Positions 26,794 to 35,336 of a stretch of DNA of 64,000 nucleotides are shown piece by piece. The position numbers were made by a program, and so were the translations under genes. Source of the DNA: Erysipelotrichaceae bacterium (lineage in GTDB: Bacteria > Bacillota_I > Bacilli_A > Erysipelotrichales > Erysipelotrichaceae); the NCBI GenBank assembly GCA_022767445.1, contig JALENJ010000062.1, forward strand, positions 1 through 64,000, given 5' to 3'. The notes under the pieces were generated by a model that worked only from the letters and a program-made list of their open reading frames with translations, searched no databases and was not told where the DNA came from. The stretch's first letter is position 1. Each line of letters opens with the position of its first letter.

Positions 26794-27921
26794 TTAAGGA
26801 CGAACGCTTTCACGTAATGTTTCTAAATCTTTTGAAGCATTTCCTAACGCTGTTGGAACTTCAACCTTACCATCTAAGACATCTTGAATCGCAGCATTTA
26901 CCTTATCTTTTGTTTCTTGAGAAGCATACTTATCAAAATTCTTATCAGTAACAACACCTACACCATTGTCCTTAAGACCTAATGTAACTTCTTGACCCCA
27001 GTATTCTTTACCGGCATCCCATTCATCAAATACCCAGATTAAGGAATTACCAACATTCTTCAAACCAGAAGTTAATGTGATAGCCGCAAGATCTGCAGAG
27101 AATGTAGATTCTTGGTCGGAGTCAACACCAATAAACCAAGCACTACCCTTTTCAAGAGCTGCTTCTGCTGCACCATTACCAGCATTACCAGCAACACCCC
27201 AGATGATATCAGCCTTATTGTCACCAATCATGGATAGACCATATTCCTTAGCAATCGCTGTATCTACATAGTCATTTGTATAGCGAGTATCCACCTTGAT
27301 ATCAGGATCAACATTCTGTGCACCAGCAATGTATCCATATAAGAAGTCATTGATAACAGGACTATCAATACCACCTACAAAGCCGATTACCTTATCAGGA
27401 TTAATACGATCAACAGAAGTATCTGTTGTCATACTAGCTGCGAAAGTACCGATGATATATCCCAATTCATTCTGCTTATAAGTTAAATTCAATACATTAT
27501 TATTATCGCCAGCGTATGTATTGTCATCAAAGATTGCATACTTTTGATCAGGATACTCTGTCGCAACTTCCTTTAGGAAGTCAGGCATCTGATAAGTACC
27601 ACAGATAATCAAATCATACTCACCAGTTTCCGAAACTTCGTAAAGAGTAGATAGCCATCTAGGCTTATCCGCATCTGTACCACCCATTTCAATTGTCTTT
27701 AAAGTGATACGACCATCTTTTTCAAGTGTCTGTAAACCGGCAGCTGCGGAGTCAAAGAATGATTTATCTCCTAAATTACCATTAACTAAATACGCAACGT
27801 TATAAACCTTTTTATCAGATTCAGAACTATTTGCGGCTGGTTCATTGGCATTATTACCACCACAACCAACAAGTGGTGCAAGCATGGACGCAACCAACGC
27901 TGCCTTCAAAAAATTTTTCAT
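26794..27921 (-). CDS. BMP family nucleoside-binding lipoprotein
   Basis: This substrate-binding lipoprotein captures nucleosides for the importer encoded downstream. The signal peptide MKNFLKAALVASMLAPLVGC ends in the lipobox LVGC, so the mature protein starts at Cys20 and is anchored to the outer membrane face. A Ser/Asn/Ala-rich linker is followed by the BMP/PBP1 fold with VAYLVNGNLGDKSFFDSA, IGTFAASMT, VIGFVGGIDSPVINDFLYGY and IIWGVAGNAGNGA. GGGAGGAAAA precedes the ATG. It is the first gene of the operon, divergent from adenosine deaminase with a cre site between. Confidence 0.92.
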   Translation of the reverse strand: MKNFLKAALVASMLAPLVGCGGNNANEPAANSSESDKKVYNVAYLVNGNLGDKSFFDSAAAGLQTLEKDGRITLKTIEMGGTDADKPRWLSTLYEVSETGEYDLIICGTYQMPDFLKEVATEYPDQKYAIFDDNTYAGDNNNVLNLTYKQNELGYIIGTFAASMTTDTSVDRINPDKVIGFVGGIDSPVINDFLYGYIAGAQNVDPDIKVDTRYTNDYVDTAIAKEYGLSMIGDNKADIIWGVAGNAGNGAAEAALEKGSAWFIGVDSDQESTFSADLAAITLTSGLKNVGNSLIWVFDEWDAGKEYWGQEVTLGLKDNGVGVVTDKNFDKYASQETKDKVNAAIQDVLDGKVEVPTALGNASKDLETLRESVRP

Positions 27922-27977
27922 GAATTTTCCTCCCATATATTTTCAAAACTCACACTAGAATATAAAATACTATTATG

Positions 27978-27991
27978 TGTAAGCGATTTCA
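27978..27991. promoter_or_regulatory. CcpA-type cre site between divergent nucleoside genes
   Basis: TGTAAGCGATTTCA matches the cre consensus TGWAARCGYTWNCW at 13 of 14 positions on either strand. It lies 57 bp upstream of the importer lipoprotein start and 73 bp upstream of the adenosine deaminase start, so carbon catabolite control of both is likely. The match is direct; the regulation is inferred. Confidence 0.7.
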
Positions 27992-28063
27992 TGTACTCTT
28001 ATTCTATTAGTGCAAAATCAATAAGTCAATACACATTTTCTAATATTTAGAGAGGATAAAAAG

Positions 28064-29095
28064 ATGTACGAAAATATACCAAAAATAAACTTACATCTGC
28101 ATCTAGATGGTTCATTTCGCATGCAGACAATATGGAAGTTGGCAAAGGATCAACATGTGCAAATGCCAACCGAAACCCTTGATGAATACAAGGAATTCAT
28201 CAGGCGTTGTGCCAACGCAAAAGATGTCAATGAATATCTCAAAATGTTCGATGACCCACTCAAATGCATGCAAGATCAAGATTCTATTTCTCGTATTACA
28301 TATGAATTGATCGAAGATCTTGCTTTGCAAAACTACATCTATGCTGAAATACGCTTCGCCCCACAACTACATACACAAAAAGGACTAAGCCAAAGCCAAG
28401 CACTAGAGGCAGTTTTAAAAGGGCGCAAACAAGCACTTGAGAAATATCCAAATATTCACATCGGTATCATAACATGCATGATGTGTGTAGGACTGGATAC
28501 CATCAATCAGAAAGAGAATATGGAAACTGTTGATGTCTGCAAGAACTACCTTGGCAAAGGCGTGGTAGGAATTGATCTTGCTGGTGCAGAGGGTTTCGTC
28601 CCACTCTCCAACTTTGGACCACTATTTGCTAGGGCAAAACAATACAACATTCCTATGACATGCCATGCTGGCGATAGCCAAGGTCCAGATACAGTCAAAG
28701 ACGCAATGGACTTTGGCGTTACACGCATTGGACATGGCCATCACGTATACTTCGATGAAAGCCTCATCCAACGTGCAATCGACAATCAAATTCTATTTGA
28801 AATCTGTCCAACCTCCAATGTCCAATGTCAAACCGTACCATCTTACCAAAAACATCCAATGAAACAGCTATACGATAGAGGCGTACACATATGTGTCAAT
28901 ACCGACAATGATACCTTTGCTGGAGTACATATCGCCGATGAATATGAACGCTGCATAAAGGATATGGGATTTACAATAGACGATATCTTCAAGATGAATC
29001 TTTACGCCGCACAAAGTGCGTTTCTTCCAGAAGATGAAAAACAAGAAATCATACATGTTATCACACAAGCAAGAAAGGATTATCAAACATGCTAG
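28064..29095 (+). CDS. add: Adenosine deaminase
   Basis: This zinc amidohydrolase converts adenosine or deoxyadenosine to inosine. The zinc ligands HLHLDGS (H11, H13), the helix with MTCHAGDSQGP, the catalytic His-containing RIGHGHHVY, and CVNTDNDTF with the last metal Asp are all present. Length (343 aa) is usual. AGAGG lies 8 nt before the ATG. The stop overlaps the start of the nucleoside phosphorylase gene by 7 bp. Together with the divergent importer this channels adenosine to inosine and then base plus ribose-1-phosphate. Confidence 0.94.
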   Translation: MYENIPKINLHLHLDGSFRMQTIWKLAKDQHVQMPTETLDEYKEFIRRCANAKDVNEYLKMFDDPLKCMQDQDSISRITYELIEDLALQNYIYAEIRFAPQLHTQKGLSQSQALEAVLKGRKQALEKYPNIHIGIITCMMCVGLDTINQKENMETVDVCKNYLGKGVVGIDLAGAEGFVPLSNFGPLFARAKQYNIPMTCHAGDSQGPDTVKDAMDFGVTRIGHGHHVYFDESLIQRAIDNQILFEICPTSNVQCQTVPSYQKHPMKQLYDRGVHICVNTDNDTFAGVHIADEYERCIKDMGFTIDDIFKMNLYAAQSAFLPEDEKQEIIHVITQARKDYQTC

Positions 29096-29826
29096 AAGCA
29101 CACATTCAATTAGATTCAAGCGTTAACGCAAAATACGCCATCATGCCAGGAGACCCTGCACGCATTGATCGTATTATTCCATTTTTAGATGATGTACAAA
29201 AACTTGCATACAATCGCGAATTCCGCAGTGTATCAGGTTACTACAAAGGTGTCAAAGTCATCGCTATCTCCACGGGCATCGGAGGCTCCTCGGCATCCAT
29301 CGCGATTGAAGAACTCAAACACATAGGCGTTGATACCATGATACGCATCGGTTCATGCGGAGCACTCCAAAAAGACATCCAACTTGGTGATCTAATCTTC
29401 GCCCTAGGAGCAATAAGAGATGAGGGAACCTCCAAAGCCTACGCAGATATACGTTATCCAGCCGTTGCGGATTCAGACTTCCTACAAAAATGCATCGAAG
29501 CTGCAAAAGAAAACAACTGGACATACCACACAGGTATTGTGCACAGCCATGAAAGCTTCTATATCGATACCAACGCAGAAGAAGAAAAGAAATGGTCCAG
29601 CATGGGTGCACTAGGTGCAGATATGGAAACTGCTGCCCTATTTACCGTAGGTAGACTCCGTCATATAAGAACCATGTCTATCCTCAACAATGTTGTCCTA
29701 TATGGACAAGATACCTCTGATTCCATCAGTGATTACGCAAACCAAGCAACCAAAACCATGGAGGGTGAAAAAAGAGAGATCCTAACCGCACTTGAAGCAA
29801 TCTTTAAACTTGAAAACAGTAAATAG
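29089..29826 (+). CDS. Nucleoside phosphorylase (uridine/purine nucleoside phosphorylase family)
   Basis: This phosphorolytic enzyme releases ribose-1-phosphate from a nucleoside. NP-I family features are MPGDPARID near residue 19, AISTGIGGSSASIAIEEL with the phosphate site, IRIGSCGALQ, and the purine/pyrimidine and ribose-binding MGALGADMETAALF. The 245-aa size fits the hexameric Udp/DeoD class. The following MSILNNVVLYGQD does not decide between uridine and inosine. Coupling to adenosine deaminase favours inosine, but this is inference. Confidence 0.88.
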   Translation: MLEAHIQLDSSVNAKYAIMPGDPARIDRIIPFLDDVQKLAYNREFRSVSGYYKGVKVIAISTGIGGSSASIAIEELKHIGVDTMIRIGSCGALQKDIQLGDLIFALGAIRDEGTSKAYADIRYPAVADSDFLQKCIEAAKENNWTYHTGIVHSHESFYIDTNAEEEKKWSSMGALGADMETAALFTVGRLRHIRTMSILNNVVLYGQDTSDSISDYANQATKTMEGEKREILTALEAIFKLENSK

Positions 29827-29829
29827 ACA

Positions 29830-29864
29830 AAAGGATTTGCCTACATCGTAAGCAAATCCTTTTT
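29830..29864. terminator. Bidirectional terminator between nucleoside phosphorylase and ribokinase-like genes
   Basis: AAAGGATTTGC and GCAAATCCTTT form an 11-bp stem with T runs on both sides, between converging stop codons. Confidence 0.9.
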
Positions 29865-30750
29865 ATAAACTACCTAAAACTTCTTGAAGCGAAGGAATAC
29901 TCTGTGCTGCACCATCCTTCGTTACAGTTATACTGCTAGCTTTGCTTGCAATACGTAATGCATTTTCAATACTTTCATCGCGTAATAAACTCGCTAAGAA
30001 ATACCCAGTGAATGTATCACCTGCAGCCGTAGTATCAACTGCATGTACTTGATAGGCATCTTGATGAATCACTCTACCACTGCCTATATAGTAAGAACCA
30101 TCACTACCAATAGTTAAAACAATCTGTTTATCAGGATATGCATCCTGAAGTCCCTTGATGATATCATCAACATCATGTGATTGAACTTTTGCTAATCCCA
30201 TCGCTTCAATCTCGTTGACAATAAAGATGTCCACAAGCTCTATAGGATATTTAAATACCTTTTCATCCATCGGTGCTGTATTAAAGGCAATCTTCATACC
30301 CTTTTGATGTGCTTGACGTATCAAGTAATCTAAACAGGATATCTCATTTTGTATTAACAACATATCCTGTGAAGAAAAATGTTGTAAAACATCATCAATC
30401 TGTTTCTCATCAATTGCTTGATTTGCACCACCATGCAAGATAATACAGTTTTCACCATTACATACCTGTATGATTGCATGACCAGTGACTTCATCAACAT
30501 CTTTCTTTAGATAGTCTGTTTTAACTCCATACTTTTGCAGATAATCGATAAATGGTTGTCCATCTTCACCAACCCTGCCAGCATGGTAGACATCAATTCC
30601 AGACTTGGCTAAAGCAATGGATTGATTTAACCCCTTACCACCAAAACCCTTTTGATAAGAAAGGGATGAGGTTGTTTCTTTCGCTTCTACGAAGTGATGC
30701 ATCTGATATACATGATCAAAATTTAAAGAACCAAAGCTTAATACTTTCAT
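29863..30750 (-). CDS. Ribokinase / PfkB family sugar kinase
   Basis: This probably phosphorylates ribose released by the nucleoside hydrolases to ribose-5-phosphate. GFGGKGLNQSIALAKSG near residues 35-51 is the ribokinase first signature, and AVDTTAAGDTFTGYFLASL the second with the catalytic Asp. The 295-aa length fits RbsK. The pathway context (two nucleoside hydrolases nearby) supports ribose as substrate. GGAG precedes the ATG by about 6 nt. The MazG-like gene 8 nt upstream on the same strand forms an operon with it. Confidence 0.87.
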   Translation of the reverse strand: MKVLSFGSLNFDHVYQMHHFVEAKETTSSLSYQKGFGGKGLNQSIALAKSGIDVYHAGRVGEDGQPFIDYLQKYGVKTDYLKKDVDEVTGHAIIQVCNGENCIILHGGANQAIDEKQIDDVLQHFSSQDMLLIQNEISCLDYLIRQAHQKGMKIAFNTAPMDEKVFKYPIELVDIFIVNEIEAMGLAKVQSHDVDDIIKGLQDAYPDKQIVLTIGSDGSYYIGSGRVIHQDAYQVHAVDTTAAGDTFTGYFLASLLRDESIENALRIASKASSITVTKDGAAQSIPSLQEVLGSL

Positions 30751-30758
30751 ATCATCTC

Positions 30759-31076
30759 CTATAGTAAATCGTATTTTTGACTACTACCCTTTGCGGTTTC
30801 GACTGGATACTTGTTTTCGTTCATCGTCATCTTCATGTTGATGATATCATCCATATCTAAACCAAGCTTATCTAATAGCTGTTGACTATAGATTAATACA
30901 CCTGCTAATTCCTCTTTTACATGTTGCATGTCAAAGTCATCCGACCATTGAAAACACTCCAAGAGTTCAGCAGCTTCTATCACGATAGACTTTGCTAGAT
31001 TGGATGGTGAATGAAACCGATCCCAATCTCTATTACTTACAAATTGACGAATACGATTGACTGTTTCTTCTTTCAT
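30759..31076 (-). CDS. MazG-like nucleotide pyrophosphohydrolase
   Basis: This is a short all-alpha NTP pyrophosphohydrolase of the RS21-C6/dCTPase type. SPSNLAKSIVIEAAELLECFQW supplies the E-x2-E metal site, and EELAGVLIYSQQLLDKLGLD supplies the second acidic pair, with Ala-Gly instead of Asp at one usual position. N28-type Met-Asn-Glu-Asn-Lys-Tyr-Pro near the end is family-like. It may remove non-canonical nucleotides, fitting the nucleoside neighbourhood. GAGG lies 5 nt before the ATG. Confidence 0.82.
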   Translation of the reverse strand: MKEETVNRIRQFVSNRDWDRFHSPSNLAKSIVIEAAELLECFQWSDDFDMQHVKEELAGVLIYSQQLLDKLGLDMDDIINMKMTMNENKYPVETAKGSSQKYDLL

Positions 31077-31101
31077 AATAACCTCATTTCTGTTTGGCTA
31101 G

Positions 31102-32957
31102 CTATTGGCGAAGATAGTTGGCTAGGTTTAAATCTGTACAATAGATATAACAACCCTTCATTCCTCTTGTCATCAGCGCGCGGTATTTATTCTTAATAAT
31201 TTCATCAGCTTCCATGAAAGCTAATGTTGGATTCTGTCCGTATAATTTTTTGATTCCCTTTAGGGATTAATCTTGTTTAGAGCGCTTCGTGAAATCGGTG
31301 ATGATATGACCGTCTTGATAACGCATGTCATCGCCGATAATAACACCAACATAATCAAACCCCAAACCCTGTGATGTATGAATACATCATATCTCATGAA
31401 TGGAGGATTCATCAATCGCAAATGTTTTACTGTTACCCAGATTTCAACTCATGCCGAAATCCCCAATTTGAATATCATGATAAGAACTATCATTTCGATA
31501 TTGTTTCTTCCAATCCCAACTATAACCTGCAAGCATGCAAGATTGGTTGCGCTCCTTGTTCTTTTCTTTAATTAAATCATATACCTGAGATGGGGAATCA
31601 AAGATACAAATATCATAGTCGATATCCTTTAGGTCATAGTTTGCGGTTTCCCAGATTTCCAACACATGATCAAGCCAAGCTAAATAGCCATCTGTTCCAT
31701 TACAACGGAATTGTGAAGTTTACTCCAGTACGGATACTTGACTACCTAGTTTTTCTGCCCAGTTGCGTATCTGATTGATACTACCAATATCTGCTAACGT
31801 GACACGTTGACTTTCGTCAATAAAGAACACGTTACACAAACTTCCCTTTATAAGCTCCTTAATCTGATTTTCACCTTTACACACAGGTCCATTTTGGGTC
31901 TTTTCTGTTAAACGATGCGCCTCATCACACAGTACTACATCAACGATATTCTCTTGCGCATCGGTATACTGTCCTGAAGATCGAAACATCGCATGGATAC
32001 GATTCTTTTTATGGCCAGTTAACTTCTTTTCATATACATGTCTGGATGTTCCATTCTTAGTCACATACTGCACAAATAGCTCTTGATTGGTTAATCTGGC
32101 AAGTAAGTTCATTGCGATTACAGTCTTACCAGTACCTGGTCCACCCTTAACGATATTCGTACATTTCTTATGATCTTTTGCACATTTTAGAGCTGTTGTT
32201 TGAATCTGTTCATAAGCCACTTTCTGCTCATCTAACATTACAAATTCTTGGTTGCCATCTAACATACTCTTGATAGAGTTCTGCAAACTCTTCGAAGGTT
32301 TTATCCTTCCAGTATCAATCTCATATAATAGCTTCTTATCATCACCACTCTTTACGTACTTCTTGATGAACTCTCTTAACTTAGGTACATCTCCCCTAAA
32401 GAATAGCGGTGCACTTTCAACAACATCCTGATATTGTTCACTCTCCAACACTTCTGGAGCAACTTTATGATAATTATGTAAGTATGCACAAGGATGTAAA
32501 GCAATATCACCCATCTGTACATTGCGATTATAGTCTTGGATGATAGAGGCATACGACCAAGCTTGATACGATGGATGAACAACATTCCGTTTCGCACCTG
32601 CAACATATGTTCTTACGATATTATCCATCCACCGTATCGCCTCCACACTTTCCCATTGTTTTAACTCGATAATAATCGCATGCGAATTCTGCTTTTCATC
32701 ATAACCCGATATGATAAAGTCTACGCGTTTGGCAGTCTGTGGTAGATTATACTCAATCGCAATACCTGCATTATCTGGAATCTCATCATCCGTAAGTACC
32801 TTGTACATATATTCCAACGAATTTACCCAGAGCGAAATTCATTCTTCAATGTCTTGCGATGCATCATCTCACGAATTTTATTTTCGATACTTTCAGCGAT
32901 GTAATCATTGACTACATCATTTAAAAAATCTCTTTTTATTCCCTCATATACAAGCAT
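31102..32957 (-). pseudogene. DUF2075 helicase/ATPase gene, degenerate
   Basis: The original product was a roughly 620-aa DUF2075 protein with an N-terminal nuclease-like part (FIISGYDEKQNSHAIIIELKQWE), Walker A GGPGTGKTVIAMNLLA, Walker B VDVVLCDEAHRL and a C-terminal SF1 helicase region ending MTRGMKGCYIYCTD. A start with AGAGGATAG ribosome binding site lies at 32957. One base is missing near 32830 (the frame after EFRS shifts), and in-frame stops occur at 31720-31722, 31444-31446, 31387-31389 and 31267-31269. Outside these the reading frame and protein similarity continue to 31102. The longest open piece (31720-32817) still carries the ATPase motifs but is not likely functional. Such proteins often sit in defence or mobile regions. 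Confidence 0.88.
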
Positions 32958-33110
32958 ATCTCTATCCTCTTAAATCAACTAACTTAATTGTATCACTTGC
33001 CCAGTATATTTCTTTGTCATAATAAAGTGATTGTTCGTAAAATATTCAATTACAACTAAAAATCGATAATATCACTACCCATTTTAGGCTAAATCGTATA
33101 CATTATTACT

Positions 33111-33602
33111 ATGAGTACAGAAAACAAATATTCCAAAATGGTAATGGATATTGTAAAAACATTGGAAGATACAGGACGTTATAGCCAAGCTAAGGATTTT
33201 ATGCAACATGGCAAAACATCTGTATATGCACATAGTATTGACGTCGCTATCACCGCCTGCAAATTAGCAGAAAACTATCACTTTGATGTTGACTATCCAT
33301 CAATGATTAAAGGCGCATTACTCCATGATTACTTCCTATACGATTGGCATGTACCACATATCGAATATGGATTACATGGTTTTACCCATCCATATATCGC
33401 TGCCCAAAACGCAAAAGATGATTATGGACTAACACCAGTTGAGGAAGATATCATCATCCATCACATGTTTCCATTAACGCTATATCCCCCACAATCCAAA
33501 GAGGCTTGGTTGGTATGTTGGGCAGATAAAATCTGTGCTGCTCGTGAGAGTGTCGTAACAAGATTGGCCTTCTTTAGAAAAAACTTACAAAGAGAAGGTT
33601 AA
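33111..33602 (+). CDS. HD domain-containing phosphohydrolase
   Basis: This small metal-dependent phosphohydrolase has unknown substrate. The HD signature is formed by YAHSIDVAITACKLAENY (His near 39), GALLHDYFLYDW (HD near 72) and the later IIIHHMFPL and WADKICAARE. The 163-aa size matches a stand-alone HD-superfamily protein. No ribosome binding site is visible. A TATACA box ends 8 nt before the ATG, so translation may be leaderless. It precedes the tRNA cluster on the same strand. Confidence 0.82.
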   Translation: MSTENKYSKMVMDIVKTLEDTGRYSQAKDFMQHGKTSVYAHSIDVAITACKLAENYHFDVDYPSMIKGALLHDYFLYDWHVPHIEYGLHGFTHPYIAAQNAKDDYGLTPVEEDIIIHHMFPLTLYPPQSKEAWLVCWADKICAARESVVTRLAFFRKNLQREG

Positions 33603-33619
33603 AAATTGAAAAAACTGCT

Positions 33620-33648
33620 TGCAATGAAAAAAAGTGCATGATACTATA
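33620..33648 (+). promoter_or_regulatory. Promoter of the tRNA cluster
   Basis: TTGCAA (33620-33625), a 17-bp spacer and TACTAT (33643-33648) precede the tRNA-Ser gene by 43 nt. Confidence 0.7.
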
Positions 33649-33691
33649 GTAAAGCGCTGAACGGTTAGTCAGTATGCACTTGGCAATTGTT

Positions 33692-33782
33692 GAGGAAATA
33701 CTCAAGAGGCCGAAGAGGTGCCCCTGCTAAGGGCATAGGTCGGGAAACCGGCGCGAGGGTTCAAATCCCTCTTTCCTCGCCA
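33692..33782 (+). tRNA. tRNA-Ser (anticodon GCT)
   Basis: Acceptor GAGGAAA pairs with TTTCCTC, followed by discriminator G and encoded CCA. The anticodon loop CTGCTAA gives GCT. A long variable arm (GGTCGGGAAACCGGC region) marks a class II tRNA. The T loop is GGTTCAAATCC. Confidence 0.95.
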
Positions 33783-33788
33783 TACATT

Positions 33789-33865
33789 GGTCCCGTGGAG
33801 TAGTGGTTTATCTCGTCTCCCTGTCACGGAGAAGATCGCGAGTTCGAATCTCGTCGGGACCGCCA
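33789..33865 (+). tRNA. tRNA-Asp (anticodon GTC)
   Basis: Acceptor GGTCCCG pairs with CGGGACC, discriminator G and encoded CCA follow. The anticodon loop CTGTCAC gives GTC, and the T loop is AGTTCGAATCT. It lies 6 nt after tRNA-Ser. Confidence 0.96.
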
Positions 33866-33872
33866 TTATTTT

Positions 33873-33943
33873 GCGAGTGTAGTTCAATGGTAGAACGCCA
33901 CCTTGCCAAGGTGGACACGGCGGTTCAATTCCGCTCACTCGCT
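33873..33943 (+). tRNA. tRNA-Gly (anticodon GCC)
   Basis: Acceptor GCGAGTG pairs with CACTCGC, and the anticodon loop TTGCCAA gives GCC. After the discriminator T the DNA reads CCT, so the 3' CCA is not encoded and must be added, unlike in the two preceding tRNAs. Confidence 0.95.
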
Positions 33944-33953
33944 CCTAATGAAT

Positions 33954-33979
33954 ACCGCATTTATATGCGGTTTTTCTTT
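33954..33979 (+). terminator. Terminator of the tRNA cluster
   Basis: ACCGCAT-TTAT-ATGCGGT is followed by TTTTCTTT, 11 bp after tRNA-Gly. Confidence 0.9.
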
Positions 33980-34085
33980 ATGTTGATCATCTTTTTAATC
34001 AACATTTTTTTGTTTTATTTTGTGACAAAATATATTGTTTCATCACTATTTTTGGCGCATAATCATTTTATGAGGAGATTGACTT

Positions 34086-35318
34086 ATGCAAATAAAATTA
34101 ACCAAAGCAGAGAAACACTGGATACTTTATGATGTTGGAAACTCTGCTTTTATCTTACTTGTCACGACAATTATGCCCCTGTATTTTAATTCCTTAGCAG
34201 AAAAGGCAGGTCTTAGTTCTGTTAGTTATCTATCTTATTGGGGATTTGCGGCTTCAGCTGCTACGTTATGTGTAGCCATACTTGGACCAATCATTGGCAC
34301 AATCACTGACTTTAAAGGTCTTAAGAAACCGATCTTCCTAGCTGCTGTACTATTAGGTTCACTATTGTGTTTCATCATGGGATTTATCACCGATTGGTTA
34401 TTATTCTTAATATTCTTTGTCCTATCAAAAGCTGTATTTTCATCTAGCTTAATCTTCTATGATTCTATGTTGGTAGATATTACAACGGATGATCGATTAG
34501 ACTATGTTTCTTCCCAAGGCTTCGCCTGGGGATATATCGGCTCCTGTATTCCATTTGTGATCTCTTTGGTTGTGATTCTTGGTGGACCACGTATTGGAAT
34601 TCCAACTGGTCTTGCGATGACAATCGCCTTTACGATTACCGCTCTTTGGTGGATAATATTCTCTTTACCATTAATTCGTACTTACCAACAAAAACACTAT
34701 GTAGAACATTCTAAGAATGCAATTACAGATAGTTTTAGACGTCTAGCAAGTACTCTAAGACACGCAACAAAGCATAAAAAGATCTTCTTATTCTTACTCG
34801 CATTCTTCTTCTATATCGATGGTGTATATACCATCATCGACTTAGCAACTGCCTATGGCAAGGCTTTAGGATTAGGCAGTACAATCCTATTATTAGCACT
34901 CTTATTAACACAGGTTATTGCCTTCCCTGCTGCGATTACGTTTGGACGTCTTGCACAGAAGGTCGATACAACCAAGCTAATTCTAGTATGTATCTTTGCA
35001 TATCTAGGGATTGCTGTATTTGCGATATTCCTAGATACACAGATTGAGTTTTGGATACTCGCAGTATGTGTAGGTCTATTCCAAGGTGGTATACAGGCAT
35101 TATCTAGATCATACTTTACAAAGATTATTCCACCTGAACAATCTGGTGAGTACTTTGGTTTGATGGATATCTGTGGTAAAGGTGCTGCCTTCTTAGGTAC
35201 TGCATCTGTATCACTCGTCTCTCAGATGACAGGTTCCATCAATGCTGGTGTAGGTAGTATCACTGTATTCTTCTTGTTGGGTATCTTCTTCTTTATCAAA
35301 GCATCCCTCACAAAGTAA
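34086..35318 (+). CDS. UMF1 family MFS transporter
   Basis: This major facilitator superfamily protein of the UMF1/Atg22-like group has 12 hydrophobic helices over 410 aa. The N-terminal WILYDVGNSAFILLVTTIMPLYF is the family hallmark (YDxxNSAF), followed by GPIIGTITDFKGLKK in the first intracellular loop. FYIDGVYTIIDLATAYGK begins the second half. Substrate is unknown; relatives have been proposed as exporters of amino acids or sugars. GAGGAG lies 8 nt before the ATG. Confidence 0.88.
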   Translation: MQIKLTKAEKHWILYDVGNSAFILLVTTIMPLYFNSLAEKAGLSSVSYLSYWGFAASAATLCVAILGPIIGTITDFKGLKKPIFLAAVLLGSLLCFIMGFITDWLLFLIFFVLSKAVFSSSLIFYDSMLVDITTDDRLDYVSSQGFAWGYIGSCIPFVISLVVILGGPRIGIPTGLAMTIAFTITALWWIIFSLPLIRTYQQKHYVEHSKNAITDSFRRLASTLRHATKHKKIFLFLLAFFFYIDGVYTIIDLATAYGKALGLGSTILLLALLLTQVIAFPAAITFGRLAQKVDTTKLILVCIFAYLGIAVFAIFLDTQIEFWILAVCVGLFQGGIQALSRSYFTKIIPPEQSGEYFGLMDICGKGAAFLGTASVSLVSQMTGSINAGVGSITVFFLLGIFFFIKASLTK

Positions 35319-35336
35319 AAGGACTCTTTCGAGTCC
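35315..35336 (-). terminator. Hairpin terminator of the MurF-like gene
   Basis: GGACTC-TTTC-GAGTCC touches the stop codon of the MurF-like gene and is followed on the minus strand by TTTTACTTT. It may also slow plus-strand transcripts of the transporter gene. Confidence 0.75.

Noticed and set aside
31387-31446. TGA read as tryptophan (alternative genetic code)
   Set aside because: One TGA replaces Trp, but the other TGA replaces a non-Trp residue, and TAA stops also interrupt the gene. Elsewhere TGA ends genes normally (for example at 1869).
33702-33938. 78-codon minus-strand ORF over the tRNA cluster
   Set aside because: It lies antisense to three well-formed tRNA genes; such peptides are frequent false annotations over tRNA clusters.
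33690-34085. Integration (att) site of a genomic island at the tRNA cluster
   Set aside because: No integrase gene or direct repeat of a tRNA 3' end was seen next to the cluster.
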